Source: Chondrosia reniformis
Lineage: Eukaryota > Porifera > Demospongiae > Chondrillida > Chondrillidae
Reading direction: 5' to 3'
NCBI GenBank assembly: GCA_947172415.1
Contig: OX359199.1
Span: 274,001 to 338,000 of the forward strand
DNA length: 64,000 nucleotides
Position numbers and translations under genes: made by a program. Under the pieces are notes generated by a model. That model was not told where the DNA came from. It did no database searches and saw only the letters and a list, made by a program, of their open reading frames with translations. Shown in pieces: positions 44,344-57,727 of this stretch (positions are counted from its first letter, which is position 1; every line of letters starts with the position of its first letter).

Positions 44344-47300
44344 ATGCGATTCAAGCTTACCCATTTGCCGGTCTTTGTAGTAGGTCTAATGTCGGGATGT
44401 TTTCTCGTTAGCCTCATGTCACTTCCGTCATCCAACCTTCCAGGAGGCGTTAGTAGCAGAAATTTGCAAATGAATCAAGAAGTACCTGGAGTTGCTGGAG
44501 TATTAATGGAACATCCAGTCGAGGCCAGTCAGGCGGAATCGCCGGTTGTTAGAAAGGAGTATACCATATGTCCATTTAAAGAGCTAAAACCTCCTTACGA
44601 TCCATCGAAACGATACATAAAATTAGAACATGAGCTGGTTGCTCGAAAGACGTTGTATGTTGGCGTCTTGGCGACTGACAAGCATTTTCTCAGTCGTTGC
44701 ACAGGAGTGTATGATACATGGGGCACGGCTGCTGACGGACTAAACTTTTTCGACGCCAAGGGCAGGCACTTGCAGTCTGGAGATGATCTTCCTTTGATAC
44801 ACTTGGAGTTTGAGAATGTCAACTCTCTCCTAGCACACTTCAGAGTATGGGAATATATAATGGAGAACCTGCTCGATCAATATGAATTCTTCATGGTGAC
44901 TAGAGATGATGTATATGTGAAGATTGAAGAATTGACCAAATTATTTCAAACGATTAATCCACAGCAACCGATATATTTCGGATCAGTGGTTTATGGAAGA
45001 GAAGAACTACACTACTGTAGAGATGTAAGCATCATGTACACTTAATTAGGGAGTCTTATATAGTATACTGGCTTGCTTAATGTATTAAATTATTCAGTTG
45101 TCTCTTCAAGTCTTGTGAGAGGTTTTGTTTAAAATTCTTAATTTTGATATTTAATTGGTTATTTAGAGATATGTGCCATAAGCCCTGGTAGTTTGGGATT
45201 CTTTATTGTGCTTTACCAAATACTTTGTTCCTCATATATCAATACAGTGAAAGTTTGCTTGAATAAATCTCAATTAAATCCCAAAATCTAAGTCTCTATA
45301 ACCCATCAATCAGCCATATGAATCAGGATAATTTGATTAATACAAGGGTCATCTCACTTAAATGAAACTCAGTAGTGTCACTAAAGTGAAAGTGAAGCCA
45401 TGTTCTTAAGTCACATTGTCCTTCTGGCTTAAATTATACAACAAATTGAAGGCTACATACAGAGTATGGAATAGAAGGTTTAGTTTTCAGATATATATAG
45501 ACCATATGGAATAGAAACTAAATTATCACCTTTTAATAACTTGTGCCTAGTACCACAAACTATTAACTAACTAGTTAGCAGACATTTTTGAGCGTCATGT
45601 GATGTATTTCTGCAGACTTCAGGTGTTGTTCTCAGTAGAGCAGCTCTGGTAAAGTTAGCACCTCATTTTGAGGACTGCTTCAAATCACACATTGACAATG
45701 TGGACAGGCCGCCATCATTTGGAATCCTATTTGGTAAATGTATTCATCAAATCTTGGCAATAGGCTGCACCTGGTCACAGGGAGTGAGTTCTGAATATGA
45801 AGAGATATTGTACATACATACAAGCAGTCTATTTGAAGGATCTTTAATTGTACAGTGTTAATTGAAAGTCTGAGTTATAATTCAGTTAGATCTTATCAAA
45901 CACACACTATACAGTATTATATAGTAGCATTAATATATATAGTTTTGGAGAATATATACAGGAATTTTCTCCTTCTACTTCTCTTCTTCTCCACTGGGCC
46001 AGACAGCTGTTTCTGGGAATTCCACCCTTCATCAGTGACCCTGTGAATCTTTATCTTCTTAATCTTTTGTGAGTCCTAGATAAGTAACAACTACTATATG
46101 ATGTCTGTACATTTGGTAGGTGTTTGATCTGTATTATGCTGACATTGATCAGCTCCTCTCCAAGGAAGCTATGTACCAGTCAAAAGTGATAGAACAGGCT
46201 CTTATTCTGTATCCAGTGTCTAGTGCTGATGAGATGCACAAGGTCCATCAGTACTATTTACATGGCAAGGTATCTAAAACTATGAAGGAACTAAGAAAAT
46301 TAAGAAAAGATCTAGTTCATGAAAATGTATTTCTTCTGCCAGATAATCTTTACTTCCGTAACTCAAAGTGGGTGAGTCTAAGAAGCCACTCCCCCTATTG
46401 GATGGAGAGTATAATGACCTGGAATTACTTCAATAGCACTCAACTGTGCAGCCTCAATGATAATGACATACCAATGGTAGACTTGCCACAAGAATACAAA
46501 ATGGCAACTGAACGAGTGATTAATTTCATTGCAGAGCAGTTGAATGAAGAAGATGATATTTGGAGCAGTCAGTATCGCTTATATGATGCCTTTATTAAAC
46601 ACGACCCTTTTGTAGGGGACGAATATGCAATGAGGATAACCCTGTTTAAACATGAGGGGGAGGGTAAAGAGCTTGTAGCCAATGTCTTATTACCTTTTGA
46701 GGAGCCTGGCTTGCTCAAGTGGCAGATGTGGAGTGAGATCTGGGATAACATTGAAATGTACGTGGTAGTACATGTTGGCATTCATGAGTCACTTTATATG
46801 GAATTATTCCTTAATATGTACAAGAAAGTAGTGATAGATACCGGTCTACCCATCAACCTCCTCCTATATGCATGCAGTCATGATAACTTGGGGATATCTT
46901 TTATGATTGAAGACTTCCAAAAGCAACATCCATCTAACAATATAGAGTTACTAACAAACTACAACTCCACAAAATGTGTTGCTACTGGTAGCTATGAGCT
47001 TGCAGCTAGAAAGTTGAAACCCAAGGACGTTATGGTGCTAGTCAGTACAACTACGATACTTACTTGGCAATTCTTCCATCATTGTGCAATGCATGTGATC
47101 CATGGGAAACAAGCATATGTACCCATCCCTTTCCAGTACTATCATGATAGGATGCAACCACAACCATTTCCTTCACAGTCTGTGCACACTGATGTTGGAT
47201 ACTGGAATGCAGAGGACTTTCAAACTGTTGCAATATATGCAATGGACTACGATGAGTTCAGAGAAGGACAGAATTTCAATAAATTTATCGATAAAATGCT

Positions 47301-47484
47301 GAGAAGGCCAAATTTTGAAATTATTAGAGCAATTGATCCCTCGTTAGGTAAATTGTATTCAGATGTCACCTGCCTCTCTGTGGATGTGGAGCAGGAGGAT
47401 TGCACCCCTCACCCTGGTGTTCTGGGCAGCAGAAAACAGTTAGGAAGTGTGTTATACAGAAATCATAAAGAGTTATTATCTTGA
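44344..47484 (+). CDS. Chondroitin synthase / polymerising-factor-like glycosyltransferase
   Basis: Three exons in phase 0: 44344-45024, 45616-45783 and 46120-47484 (737 aa; CHSY1 is about 800 and CHPF about 775). A type II signal anchor lies at residues 6-27 (LPVFVVGLMSGCFLVSLMSL). The N-terminal beta3-glycosyltransferase-type domain shows LYVGVLATDKHFLSRCTGVY, an EFFMVTRDDVYVK strand, PIYFGS and CRDTSGVVLSRAALVKL. The C-terminal domain aligns with the CHSY GalNAc-transferase domain only loosely. The family builds the chondroitin backbone in the Golgi by alternating GlcA and GalNAc addition. Oddity: the DDD metal motif is RDD in the first domain, and the DVD motif of the second is replaced by STTT, so the protein may be a non-catalytic partner like CHPF. 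Confidence 0.75.
45025..46119. other. Two introns of the glycosyltransferase gene
   Basis: Introns of 591 and 336 bp around the exon 45616-45783. The second contains a pyrimidine-rich stretch (ttctccttctacttctcttc) at about 45966-45992. No other element recognised. Confidence 0.5.
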
Positions 47485-47583
47485 TTTTTATCATTTAATA
47501 TTCAAACAATCAGTTATTCATTCAGTATATGTATTTTAATGTTTAATACCTCCACTCGGTGTACTGGTCACGTTTTAAAAAAT

Positions 47584-47589
47584 AATAAA
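47584..47589 (+). terminator. Polyadenylation signal of glycosyltransferase gene
   Basis: AATAAA 100 nt after the stop and about 150 nt before the next start. Confidence 0.55.
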
Positions 47590-47736
47590 TTGGCCATGAT
47601 AATAAAAGATTTACATTAAATAATGTGTTCGTGTGTGGAACACAGATCGAAACCATCACCTGCCTGATCGTGGGATCGTAATTATTACCTATCCACGTGC
47701 ACGTGTCGACAAATCGAAAGCATTTTAAGTTTTGAA

Positions 47737-49821
47737 GTGATGGCTACCGTCCCTGAATCTATACATCCAACTGGCAAGATACTCGGCAGCGGATCCTACG
47801 GAGAAGTAATCGAAGTAGAATGGTGTAGTACCATATGCGCCGCTAAGAGAATACACGACATCTTTACTACAATCTCTAAAGCCGAATTGGACAAAATGGT
47901 TAAAGACTTTGAAAAGGAATGTCAGATTTGGTCCAGTTTGAGGCATCCGAATATTGTTCAATTACTTGGAAATTACTATCCATCCGACAGTCAGGAATTA
48001 TACTGCGTAATGGAGAAGATGGATACTTCTCTTCGTCACTACCTGGAAGGTCACTGTAGAGAGATTTTCCTCCTTCCAGACAAGGTGTCCGTCCTTCGTC
48101 AGGTAGCTCAAGGACTGTGCTACCTTCACTCTCAGAATCCACCTCTTGTCCATCACGACTTGAGTCCCAACAACATCTTGTTGAATGAACAGACATTTCA
48201 GACCAAGTTGACAGACTTTGGCATGACCCGAGCCATCAATCTGTCAAAGCTGACTCGCAAGTCATCTGTGAAGGGAACGTTTGCATTCATGTCTCCGGAA
48301 GCACTTGATGTACCTCCTCGCTATACTGAGAAGTTGGATGTGTTCTCCTTTGGCAACTGTATGATAACTACATTGACCCATGAATGGCCAAACCCGTCAC
48401 ATCCAACTACATATGGTCAAGGCAAAATGATTGTTAGAACTGAATTTGAGAGGAGAATTCACCAGATCGATCAGATGAGTAGTAGAGAAAAGGATCTGTT
48501 TCTTCCTCTCGTTAGAAGGTGTTTGGAGGGTGATGCAACCATTCGTCCAAGTAGTGCAGAACTTGTATCAGCAATGAAGCAGATTGAGTCTACTCTCCAA
48601 AGTACAGAACCATCCAAAATCATTCAGGCTCAACAGATAATAGAGGCAAAAAATATTGAAACAGCAGAATTACGGATACTTTTAACACAAAAAAATGAAA
48701 TTAATAGAGATCTTCACAATAATTTAGAAGAACAAAGAGACCACTTTCAACAATGGTTGGAAGAGCATCTGCATCAACTTGCACTACTTTGTGAAACTGT
48801 AAAAAGTCAAAAAATCAGTGCTTCACTGCAAGATGACAGTATTCACCTCAAGGGAGATGGACTAGATAAGGGAAACCCTCAATTTAATGTACAACAGCCA
48901 ATACAGCTGAGTCAGCTCCGAGAGACTGAAGTTAGACTGAGAGCAGTCATGGACATCCTGCAAAATGAGATTGCACAACTCATAGGAAATAAGAAAAAAT
49001 TAGAAACAGAGCTAAGAAGTGATATCCAGGTGAGTGATATATACATATACGTAGTACAATTTTGTAACTTCTGATGCACATTTCTATAGGTGGATATGAC
49101 AATTTACAATATATACATAAGACTTAATGGTAACTAGTATCAAAAATGCATCATATCAGTAAGGATCATTTATGATTTAGTTTGTTTTCTACATACTTTA
49201 TAGGCTCAGCAAAAGGAAATGGAATTATTTAAATCTGAAATGGAAACTTTAAAAATGGAAATTGCTCCAATAATTTCAATAAAGTCTCCAACCAAAACGG
49301 TTAAACAACCAGAAAATCAACCTTCACTGGTACCTCCTGTTTATCCGGATAGTATCCAATCACAAGATTCATCACATCCCACACAGGTAGATACTGACAT
49401 AAATAAGCAGGTAGCAGCCCTTGTGATGGAAGTAGATGATCTGACATCCAAAGTAGAGACACAAGAAAGAGCATTAGGGAACTTACCTTCACTTTTAACA
49501 TTTGAAACAGAAGAAAATATTTCTAATAAGGATAAATATGCATATTATGTTTCAAAGAACTTACGAAAAGGAATGTTCGTCAGAGCCTGTAAAGATTATG
49601 AAGCAATCAAGCAAGGAGACGTTGGTATCTTCGTACAGTCAAACAAACTGAACCCACCAGCAGAATTCAAGTGGTTACTCTATGGCAAAAAGTACTGGAT
49701 CCACTGGGACTGTGTGGAAATCCTCCCCTGGCCAGTCCAAAGCCATCCTCCGTTACCACCCAATGTCCCAGTTAAACACAAGTCCACCACTGAGAGGTCA
49801 CTCAGTTTAGGGAGTAGATAG
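47737..49821 (+). CDS. Protein kinase with coiled coil and C-terminal SH3-like domain
   Basis: Two exons, 47737-49029 and 49204-49821, phase 0, 636 aa. The kinase domain spans about residues 10-290: glycine loop GSGSYGEV, lysine in CAAKRI, helix-C glutamate in FEKECQIW, catalytic loop VHHDLSPNNILL (HHD instead of HRD), LTDFGMTR, GTFAFMSPEAL, DVFSFG and RPSSAEL. All catalytic residues are present, so it should be active. The HHD variant removes the arginine that couples activation-loop phosphorylation. It is tyrosine-kinase-like in style but subfamily unknown. A coiled coil follows (about 300-470). The C-terminus has an about 60-residue beta-rich module (GMFVRACKDYEAIKQGDVGI ... WIHWDCVEILPW) resembling SH3-like domains. 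Cytoplasmic; no signal peptide. Confidence 0.82.
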
Positions 49822-49929
49822 ACATACAGTAGTGTATGCATATACACTGTGAACAGATTCAGTAACAATATTGCTTTAAATTTGTTGATCACACCATTAT
49901 ACATACAAGTTTTTATATAAATACATTAT

Positions 49930-50915
49930 GTGAGAAAGAGGGCAACTATTGACATACGTACTTCAAGATTTCAAAAAGTCATTGGGCATATGCATGCTTT
50001 ATATTTATTGGTAAAGCTGACACCAAGTATATTAGCTAGCTTCATATATCTTTCCATTTGACAGAGTTACAGCCCTAAATGTATATACATTAAATTCTGG
50101 TATACCAACTTAATGTATGGTGAAAGATAGGGCAAATATTGATATATTTCAAAATTTCAAAAACTCATCGAGCATGCTTTGTAGGTGTCTGTGAATGCTG
50201 ACACCAAGTAGTAGCTTCATATCTTTCCATTTAGCAGAGTTACAGCCCTAAATGTACATTAAATTCTGGTATACCAACTTAATGTATGGTGAGAGATAGG
50301 GCAAATATTGACATACATCAAATTTTCAAAAAGTCTTTGGGCAATCTTTGTAGGTGTCTGTGAATGCGTACACCAAGTATTAGCTTCATATCTTTCCATG
50401 TCACAGAGTTACAGCCCTAAATGTACATTAAATTCTGGTATACCAACCTAATGTATGGTGAGAGATAGGGCAAATATTGACATACTTCAAAATTTCAAAA
50501 AGTCTTTGGGCAATCTTTGTAGGTGTCTGTGAATGTGTACACCAAGTAGTACCTTGATATCTTTCCATTTGACAGAGTTACAGCCCTAAATGTACATTAA
50601 ATTCTGGTATACCAACCTAATGTATGGTGAGAGATAGGGCAAATATTGACATACATCAAAATTTCAAAAAGTCATTGGGCATGTCTTGTAGATGTCTATG
50701 AATACTTCCACCAAGTATTAGCTTCATATCTTTCCATGTCACAGAGTTACAGCCCTAAATGTACATTAAATTCTGGTATACCAACTTAATGTATTGTGAG
50801 AGATAGGGCAAATATTGACATATATCAAAATTTCAAAAACTCATTGGGCATGCTTTATAGATGTCTGTGAATGCTGAAACCAAGTATTAGCTTCATATCT
50901 TTCCATTTGATAGAG
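49930..50915. repeat. 169-bp satellite, segment 1 (about 5-6 monomers)
   Basis: Monomers share tacagccctaaatgtacatt, gagagatagggcaaatattg and atctttccatttgacagagt. The first unit is most diverged, as expected at an array edge. Begins about 110 bp after the kinase stop. Confidence 0.92.
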
Positions 50916-52040
50916 TAGCAGCGCAAACAGTATGGTTCAATTATTCTTTTTTATAACCGCATAATTGCGTAATACTATAAATGGCCTACCGTAAGAAGGG
51001 CAAATATTTATTTGGTACTTTATGATATCTCAAAAAGTAGAAAACTTTCGAATATTTTTTATCCACGTGGATATGCACTGTGCAGTACCTAATTGTTGTT
51101 GAAGTAGTTACTATCCACATAAAATATATGGATGTCGTTAAAGTGAAATTTCGTCAATCGACAGCCAACGAAACTCCAAAGAAAAAAAGTTGGACCATAC
51201 CGAACGCTACCATCCACGACGCTCAGAGGCCGGGATCGGTGGTAACGCTCTGCCGAGTTGAGCTTTGGGTGTCACTTGCGTGAGAAGAACCAGTTCTTCT
51301 CGATATGGCCGACTCATATGAATCCTAAGATATCAGATGCCAATCCCACATTACGTGGAACCCCCCCGAAATCCGGATTATTGGTGAGCACGTCTCTATG
51401 GCACCAACCGATTAGGAGACAGCTTCAGAGTCTAAGCACTACCAACCTCTATGGGAACCGCAACCACCATAGAGATGTGTCCAGGTAGGCCTACTTTATA
51501 ATGTTTTTCGCTTCTATTTAAGTAAACTTTTTCCCCAAGAAAACGGTTGTGGTTGACGCTTTTTTGGTGTATTTTTCGTTATTTCCAGCTCAGTGAATTG
51601 TTTCAAGCCAGTTTAAACACATGCGCAGTATTATTGGTTCATTTCGAAAGTGGGGAAAGCGGAAAAAATCCTGGGAATGTCTTGATGGGTCGAGGAGAAC
51701 GACTTTTCTGGTCCCACGTATCTTCGAGAAATCGTCAAATTATTTCACTTTAATTCCAGACTAGTGAGTCGTTCCAAGCAATTTTACACACATATGCAGT
51801 TTTAGTGACCCATCTGAAAGTTGAGAAAAATGGATAAAAGCCAGTATGTGTCTTGACGGACGGAAGAGAACGACTTTTCATGATGCATATATTTGGAGAT
51901 ATAACTGCGAGATTCGATATTTATCACCCGTGCGATATTAATGTCTACAATCGATTTTATTAGTCGTCTGCATATTACGTAATTAAGGCAAACTTATTCT
52001 AACATGAGACTAATGTACCGATATAGATTAATCTACTTTC
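50916..52040. repeat. 1.1-kb interspersed module, copy 1
   Basis: Starts where a monomer is interrupted (gatagagtagcagcgcaaac) and ends where monomer sequence resumes (aggtgtctgtgaatgctgat). Contains three short open frames (near 51080-51283, 51258-51488 and 51547-51753) conserved in all four copies, plus CCACGTGG. No recognisable protein domain; probably a decayed or non-autonomous element co-amplified with the satellite. Confidence 0.88.
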
Positions 52041-53453
52041 TAGGTGTCTGTGAATGCTGATACAACGTATTAGCTATATATCTTGCATGTCACAGAGTTA
52101 CAGCCCTAAATGTACATTAAATTCTGATATACCAACTTAATGTATGGTGAGAGATAGGGCAAATATTGACATACTTCAAAATTTCAAAAACTCATTGGGC
52201 ATGCTTTATAGATGTCTGTGAATGATGAAACAAATTAGCTTCATATCTTTCCATTTGACAGAGTTACAGCCCTAAATGTACATTAAATTCTGGTATACCA
52301 GCTTAATGTATGGTGAGAGATAGGGCAAATATTGACATACTTCAAAATTTCAAAAAGTCTTTGGGCAATCTTTGTAGGTGTCTGTGAATGTGTACACCAA
52401 GTAGTACCTTGATATCATTCCATTTGACAGAGTTACAGCCCTAAATGTACATTAAATTCTTGTATTCCAGCTTAATGTATGGTGAGAGATAGGGCAAATA
52501 TTGACATACTTCAAAATTTCAAAAAGTCTTTGGGCAATCTTTGTAGGTGTCTGTGAATGTGTACACCAAGTAGTAGCTTGATATCTTTCCATTTGACAGA
52601 GTTACAGCCCTAAATGTACATTAAATTCTGGTATACCATGGCCAACTTAATGTATGGTGAGAGATAGGGCAAATATTGACATACATCAAAATTTCAAAAA
52701 GTCTTTGGGCAATCTTTGTAGGTGTCTGTGAATGTGTACACCAAGTAGTAGCTTGATATCTTTCCATTTGACAGAGTTACAGCCCTAAATGTACATTAAA
52801 TTCTGATATACCAACCTAATGTATGGTGAGAGATAGGGCAAATATTGACATACTTCAAATATTTCAAAAAGTCTTTGGGCAATCTTTGTAGGTGTCTGTG
52901 AATGTGTACACCAAGTAGTAGCTTGATATCTTTCCATTTGACTAAGTTACAGTCCTAAATGTACATTAAATTCTGGTATACCAACTTAATGTATGGTGAG
53001 AGATAGGGCAAATATTGACATACATCAAAATTTCAAAAAGTCTTTGGGCAATCTTTGTAGGTGTCTGTGAATGTGTACACCAAGTAGTACCTTGATATCA
53101 TTCCATTTGACAGAGTTACAGCCCTAAATGTACATTAAATTCTTGTATACCAGCTTAATGTATGGTGAGAGATAGGGCAAATATTGACATACATCAAAAT
53201 TTCAAAAAGTCTTTGGGCAATCTTTGTAGGTGTCTGTGAATGTGTACACCAAGTAGTACCTTGATATCTTTCCATTTGATAGAGTTACAGCCCTAAATGT
53301 ACATTAAATTCTGGTATACCAACTTAATGTATTGTGAGAGATAGAGCAAATATTGACATACATCAAAATTTCAAAAACTCATTGGGCATGCTTTATAGAT
53401 GTCTGTGAATGCTGAAACCAAGTATTAGCTTCATATCTTTCCATTTGATAGAG
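52041..53453. repeat. 169-bp satellite, segment 2 (about 8 monomers)
   Basis: Same monomer as segment 1. Two subtypes alternate: one with caatctttgtaggtgtctgtg and gtacaccaagtagtacc, the other with catgctttatagatgtctg and accaagtattagcttc. Confidence 0.92.
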
Positions 53454-54580
53454 TAGCAGCGCAAACAGTATGGTTCAATTATTCTTTTTTATAACCGCAT
53501 AATTGCGTAATACTATAAATGGCCTACCGTAAGAAGGGCAAATATTTATTTGGTACTTTATGATATCTCAAAAAGTAGAAAACTTTCGAATATTTTTTAT
53601 CCACGTGGATATGCACTGTGCAGTACCTAATTGTTGTTGAAGTAGTTACTATCCACATAAAATATATGGATGTCGTTAAAGTGAAATTTCGTCAATCGAC
53701 AGCCAACGAAACTCCAAAGAAAAAAAGTTGGACCATACCGAACGCTACCATCCACGACGCTCAGAGGCCGGGATCGGTGGTAACGCTCTGCCGAGTTGAG
53801 CTTTGGGTGTCACTTGCGTGAGAAGAACCAGTTCTTCTCGATATGGCCGACTCATATGAATCCTAAGATATCAGATGCCAATCCCACATTACGTGGAACC
53901 CCCCCGAAATCCGGATTATTGGTGAGCACGTCTCTATGGCACCAACCGATTAGGAGACAGCTTCAGAGTCTAAGCACTACCAACCTCTATGGGAACCGCA
54001 ACCACCATAGAGATGTGTCCAGGTAGGCCTACTTTATAATGTTTTTCGCTTCTATTTAAGTAAACTTTTTCCCCAAGAAAACGGTTGTGGTTGACGCTTT
54101 TTTGGTGTATTTTTCGTTATTTCCAGCTCAGTGAATTGTTTCAAGCCAGTTTAAACACATGCGCAGTATTATTGGTTCATTTCGAAAGTGGGGAAAGCGG
54201 AAAAAATCCTGGGAATGTCTTGATGGGTCGAGGAGAACGACTTTTCTGGTCCCACGTATCTTCGAGAAATCGTCAAATTATTTCACTTTAATTCCAGACT
54301 AGTGAGTCGTTCCAAGCAATTTTACACACATATGCAGTTTTAGTGACCCATCTGAAAGTTGAGAAAAATGGATAAAAGCCAGTATGTGTCTTGACGGACG
54401 GAAGAGAACGACTTTTCATGATGCATATATTTGGAGATATAACTGCGAGATTCGATATTTATCACCCGTGCGATATTAATGTCTACAATCGATTTTATTA
54501 GTCGTCTGCATATTACGTAATTAAGGCAAACTTAAATTCTAACATGAGACTAATGTACCGATATAAATTAATCTACTTTC
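53454..54580. repeat. 1.1-kb interspersed module, copy 2
   Basis: Almost identical to copy 1 across its whole length, including all three open frames (53618, 53796, 54085). Offset from copy 1 is 2538 bp. Confidence 0.9.
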
Positions 54581-57500
54581 TAGGTGTCTGTGAATGCTGA
54601 TACAACGTATTAGCTATATTTCTTGCATGTCACAGAGTTACAGCCCTCCATGTACATTAAATTCTGGTATACCAACTTAATGTATGGTGAGAGATAGGGC
54701 AAATATTGACATACTTCAAAATTTCAAAAACTCATTGGGCATGCTTTATAGATGTCTGTGAATGATGAAACAAATTAGCTTCATATCTTTCCATTTGACA
54801 GAGTTACAGCCCTAAATGTACATTAAATTCTGGTATACCAGCTTAATGTATGGTGAGAGATAGGGCAAATATTGACATACGTACATCAAAATTTCAAAAA
54901 GTCTTTGGGCAATCTTTGTAGGTGTGTGTGAATGTGTACACCAAGTAGTACCTTGATATCTTTCCATTTGACAGAGTTACAGCCCTAAATGTACATTAAA
55001 TTCTGGTATACCAACTTAATGTATGGTGAGAGATAGGGCAAATATTGACATACTTCAAAATTTCAAAAAGTCATTGGGCATGTCTTGTAGATGTCTATGA
55101 ATACTTCCACCAAGTATTAGCTTCATATCTTTCCATTTGACAGAGTCACAGCCCTAAATGTACATTAAATTCTGGTATACCAACTTAATGTATGGTGAGA
55201 GATGGGGCAAATATTGACATACTTCAAAATTTCAACAAGTCATTGGGCATGTCTTGTAGATGTCTATGAATACTTCCACCAAGTATTAGCTTCATATCTT
55301 TCCATTTGACAGAGTCACAGCCCTAAATGTACATTAAATTCTGGTATACCAACTTAATGTATGGTGAGAGATGGGGCAAATATTGACATACTTCAAAATT
55401 TCAAAAAGTCATTGGGCAATCTGTGTAGGTGTCTGTGAATGTGTACACCAAGTAGCACCTTGATATCCTTCCATTTGACAGAGTTACAGCCCTAAATGTA
55501 CATTAAATTCTGGTATACCAACTTAATGTATGGTGAGAGATAGGGCAAATATTGACATACATCAAAATTTCAAAAAGTCTTTGAGCAATCTTTGTAGGTG
55601 TCTGTGAATGTGTACACCAAGTAGTACCTTGATATCTTTCCATTTGACAGAGTTACAGCCCTAAATTAAATTCTGGTATGCCAGCTTAATGTATGGTGAG
55701 AGATAGGGCAAATATTGACATACATCAAAATTTCAAAAAGTCTTTGGGCAATCTTTGTAGGTGTCTGTGAATGTGTACACCAAGTATTAGCTTCATATCT
55801 TTCCATTTAACAGAGTTACAGCCCTATATGTACATTAAATTCTGGTATACCAGCTTAATGTATGGTGAGAGATAGGGCAAATATTGACATACATCAAAAT
55901 TTCAAAAAGTCATTGGGCATGTCTTGTAGATGTCTATGAATACTTCCACCAAGTATTAGCTTCATATCTTTCCATTTGACAGAGTCACAGCCCTAAATGT
56001 ACATTAAATTCTGGTATACCAACTTAATGTATGGTGAGCGATAGGGTAAATATTGACATACTTTAAAATTTAAAAAGTCATTGGGCAATCTGTGTAGGTG
56101 TCTGTGAATGTGTACACCAAGTAGTACCTTGATATCTTTCCATTTGACAGAGTTACAGTCCTAAATGTACATTAAATTCTGGTATACCAACTTAATGTAT
56201 GGTGAGAGATAGGGCAAATATTGACATACATCAAAATTTCAAAAAGTCTTTGGGCAATCTTTGTAGGTGTCTGTGAATGTGTACACCAAGTAGTACCTTG
56301 ATATCTTTCCATTTGACAGAGTTACAGCCCTAAATACTTCCACCAAGTATTAGCTTCATATCTTTCCATTTGACAGAGTTGCAGCCCTAAATGTACATTA
56401 AATTCTGGTATACCAACTTAATGTATGGTGAGAGATGGGCAAATATTGACATACTTCAAAATTTCAAAAAGTCATTGGGCATGTCTTGTAGATGTCTATG
56501 AATACTTCCACCAAGTATTAGCTTCATATCTTTCCATTTGACAGAGTTACAGTCCTAAATGTACATTAAATTCTGGTATACCAACTTAATGTATGGTAAG
56601 AGATGGGGCAAATATTGACATACTTCAAAATTTCAAAAAGTCTTTTGGCAATCTTTGTAGGTGACTGTGAATGTGTACACCAAGTAGTACCTTGATATCT
56701 TTCCATTTGACAGAGTTATAGCCCTAAATGTACATTATATTCTGGTATACCAGCTTAATGTATGGTGAGAGATAGGGCAAATATTGACATACATCAAAAT
56801 TTCATAAAGTTTTTGGGCAATCTTTGTAGGTGTCTGTGAATGCTCACACCAAGTATTAGCTTCATATCTTTCCATTTGACAGAGTTACAGCCCTAAATGT
56901 ACATTAAATTCTGGTATACCAACTTAATGTATGGTGAGAGATAGGGCAAATATTGACATACTTCAAAATTTCAAAAAGTCTTTTGGCAATCTTTGTAGGT
57001 GTCTGTGAATGTGTACACCAAGTAGTACCTTGATATCTTTCCATTTGACAGAGTTATAGCCCTAAATGTACATTATATTCTGGTATACCAGCTTAATGTA
57101 TGGTGAGAGATATGGCAAATATTGACATACATCAAAATTTCATAAAGTTTTTGGGCAATCTTTGTAGGTGTCTGTGAATGCTCACACCAAGTATTAGCTT
57201 CATATCTTTCCATTTGACAGAGTTACAGCCCTAAATGTACATTAAATTCTGTTATACCAGCTTAATGTATGGTGAGAGATGGGCAAATATTGACATACAT
57301 CAAAATTTCAAAAAGTCTTTGGGCAATCTTTGTAGGTGACTGTGAATGTTTACACCAAGTAGTACCTTGATATCTTTCCATTTGACAGAGTTACAGCCCT
57401 AAATGTACATTAAATTCTGTTATACCAGCTTAATGTATGGTGAGAGATGGGCAAATATCGACATACATCAAAATTTCAAAAAGTCTTTGGGCAATCTTTG

Positions 57501-57727
57501 TAGGTGACTGTGAATGTGTACACCAAGTAGTACCTTGATATCTTTCCATTTGATAGAGTTACAGCCCTAAATGTACATTAAATTCTGGTATACCAACTTA
57601 ATGTATTGTGAGAGATAGGGCAAATATTGACATACATCAAAATTTCAAAAACTCATTGGGCATGCTTTATAGATGTCTGTGAATGCTGAAACCAAGTATT
57701 AGCTTCATATCTTTCCATTTGATAGAG
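54581..57727. repeat. 169-bp satellite, segment 3 (about 18 monomers)
   Basis: Longer block of the same monomer subtypes, with one short internal truncation near 56330 where a monomer jumps from ccctaaat directly to acttccaccaag. Confidence 0.92.

Noticed and set aside
51080..51753. Short open frames in the 1.1-kb satellite module, including a possible THAP-like start (MHCAVPNCC)
   Set aside because: The cysteine-rich start runs into a stop after nine residues, and continuation needs frameshifts. Similarity to a THAP zinc finger is too weak to claim. All copies share the same breaks.
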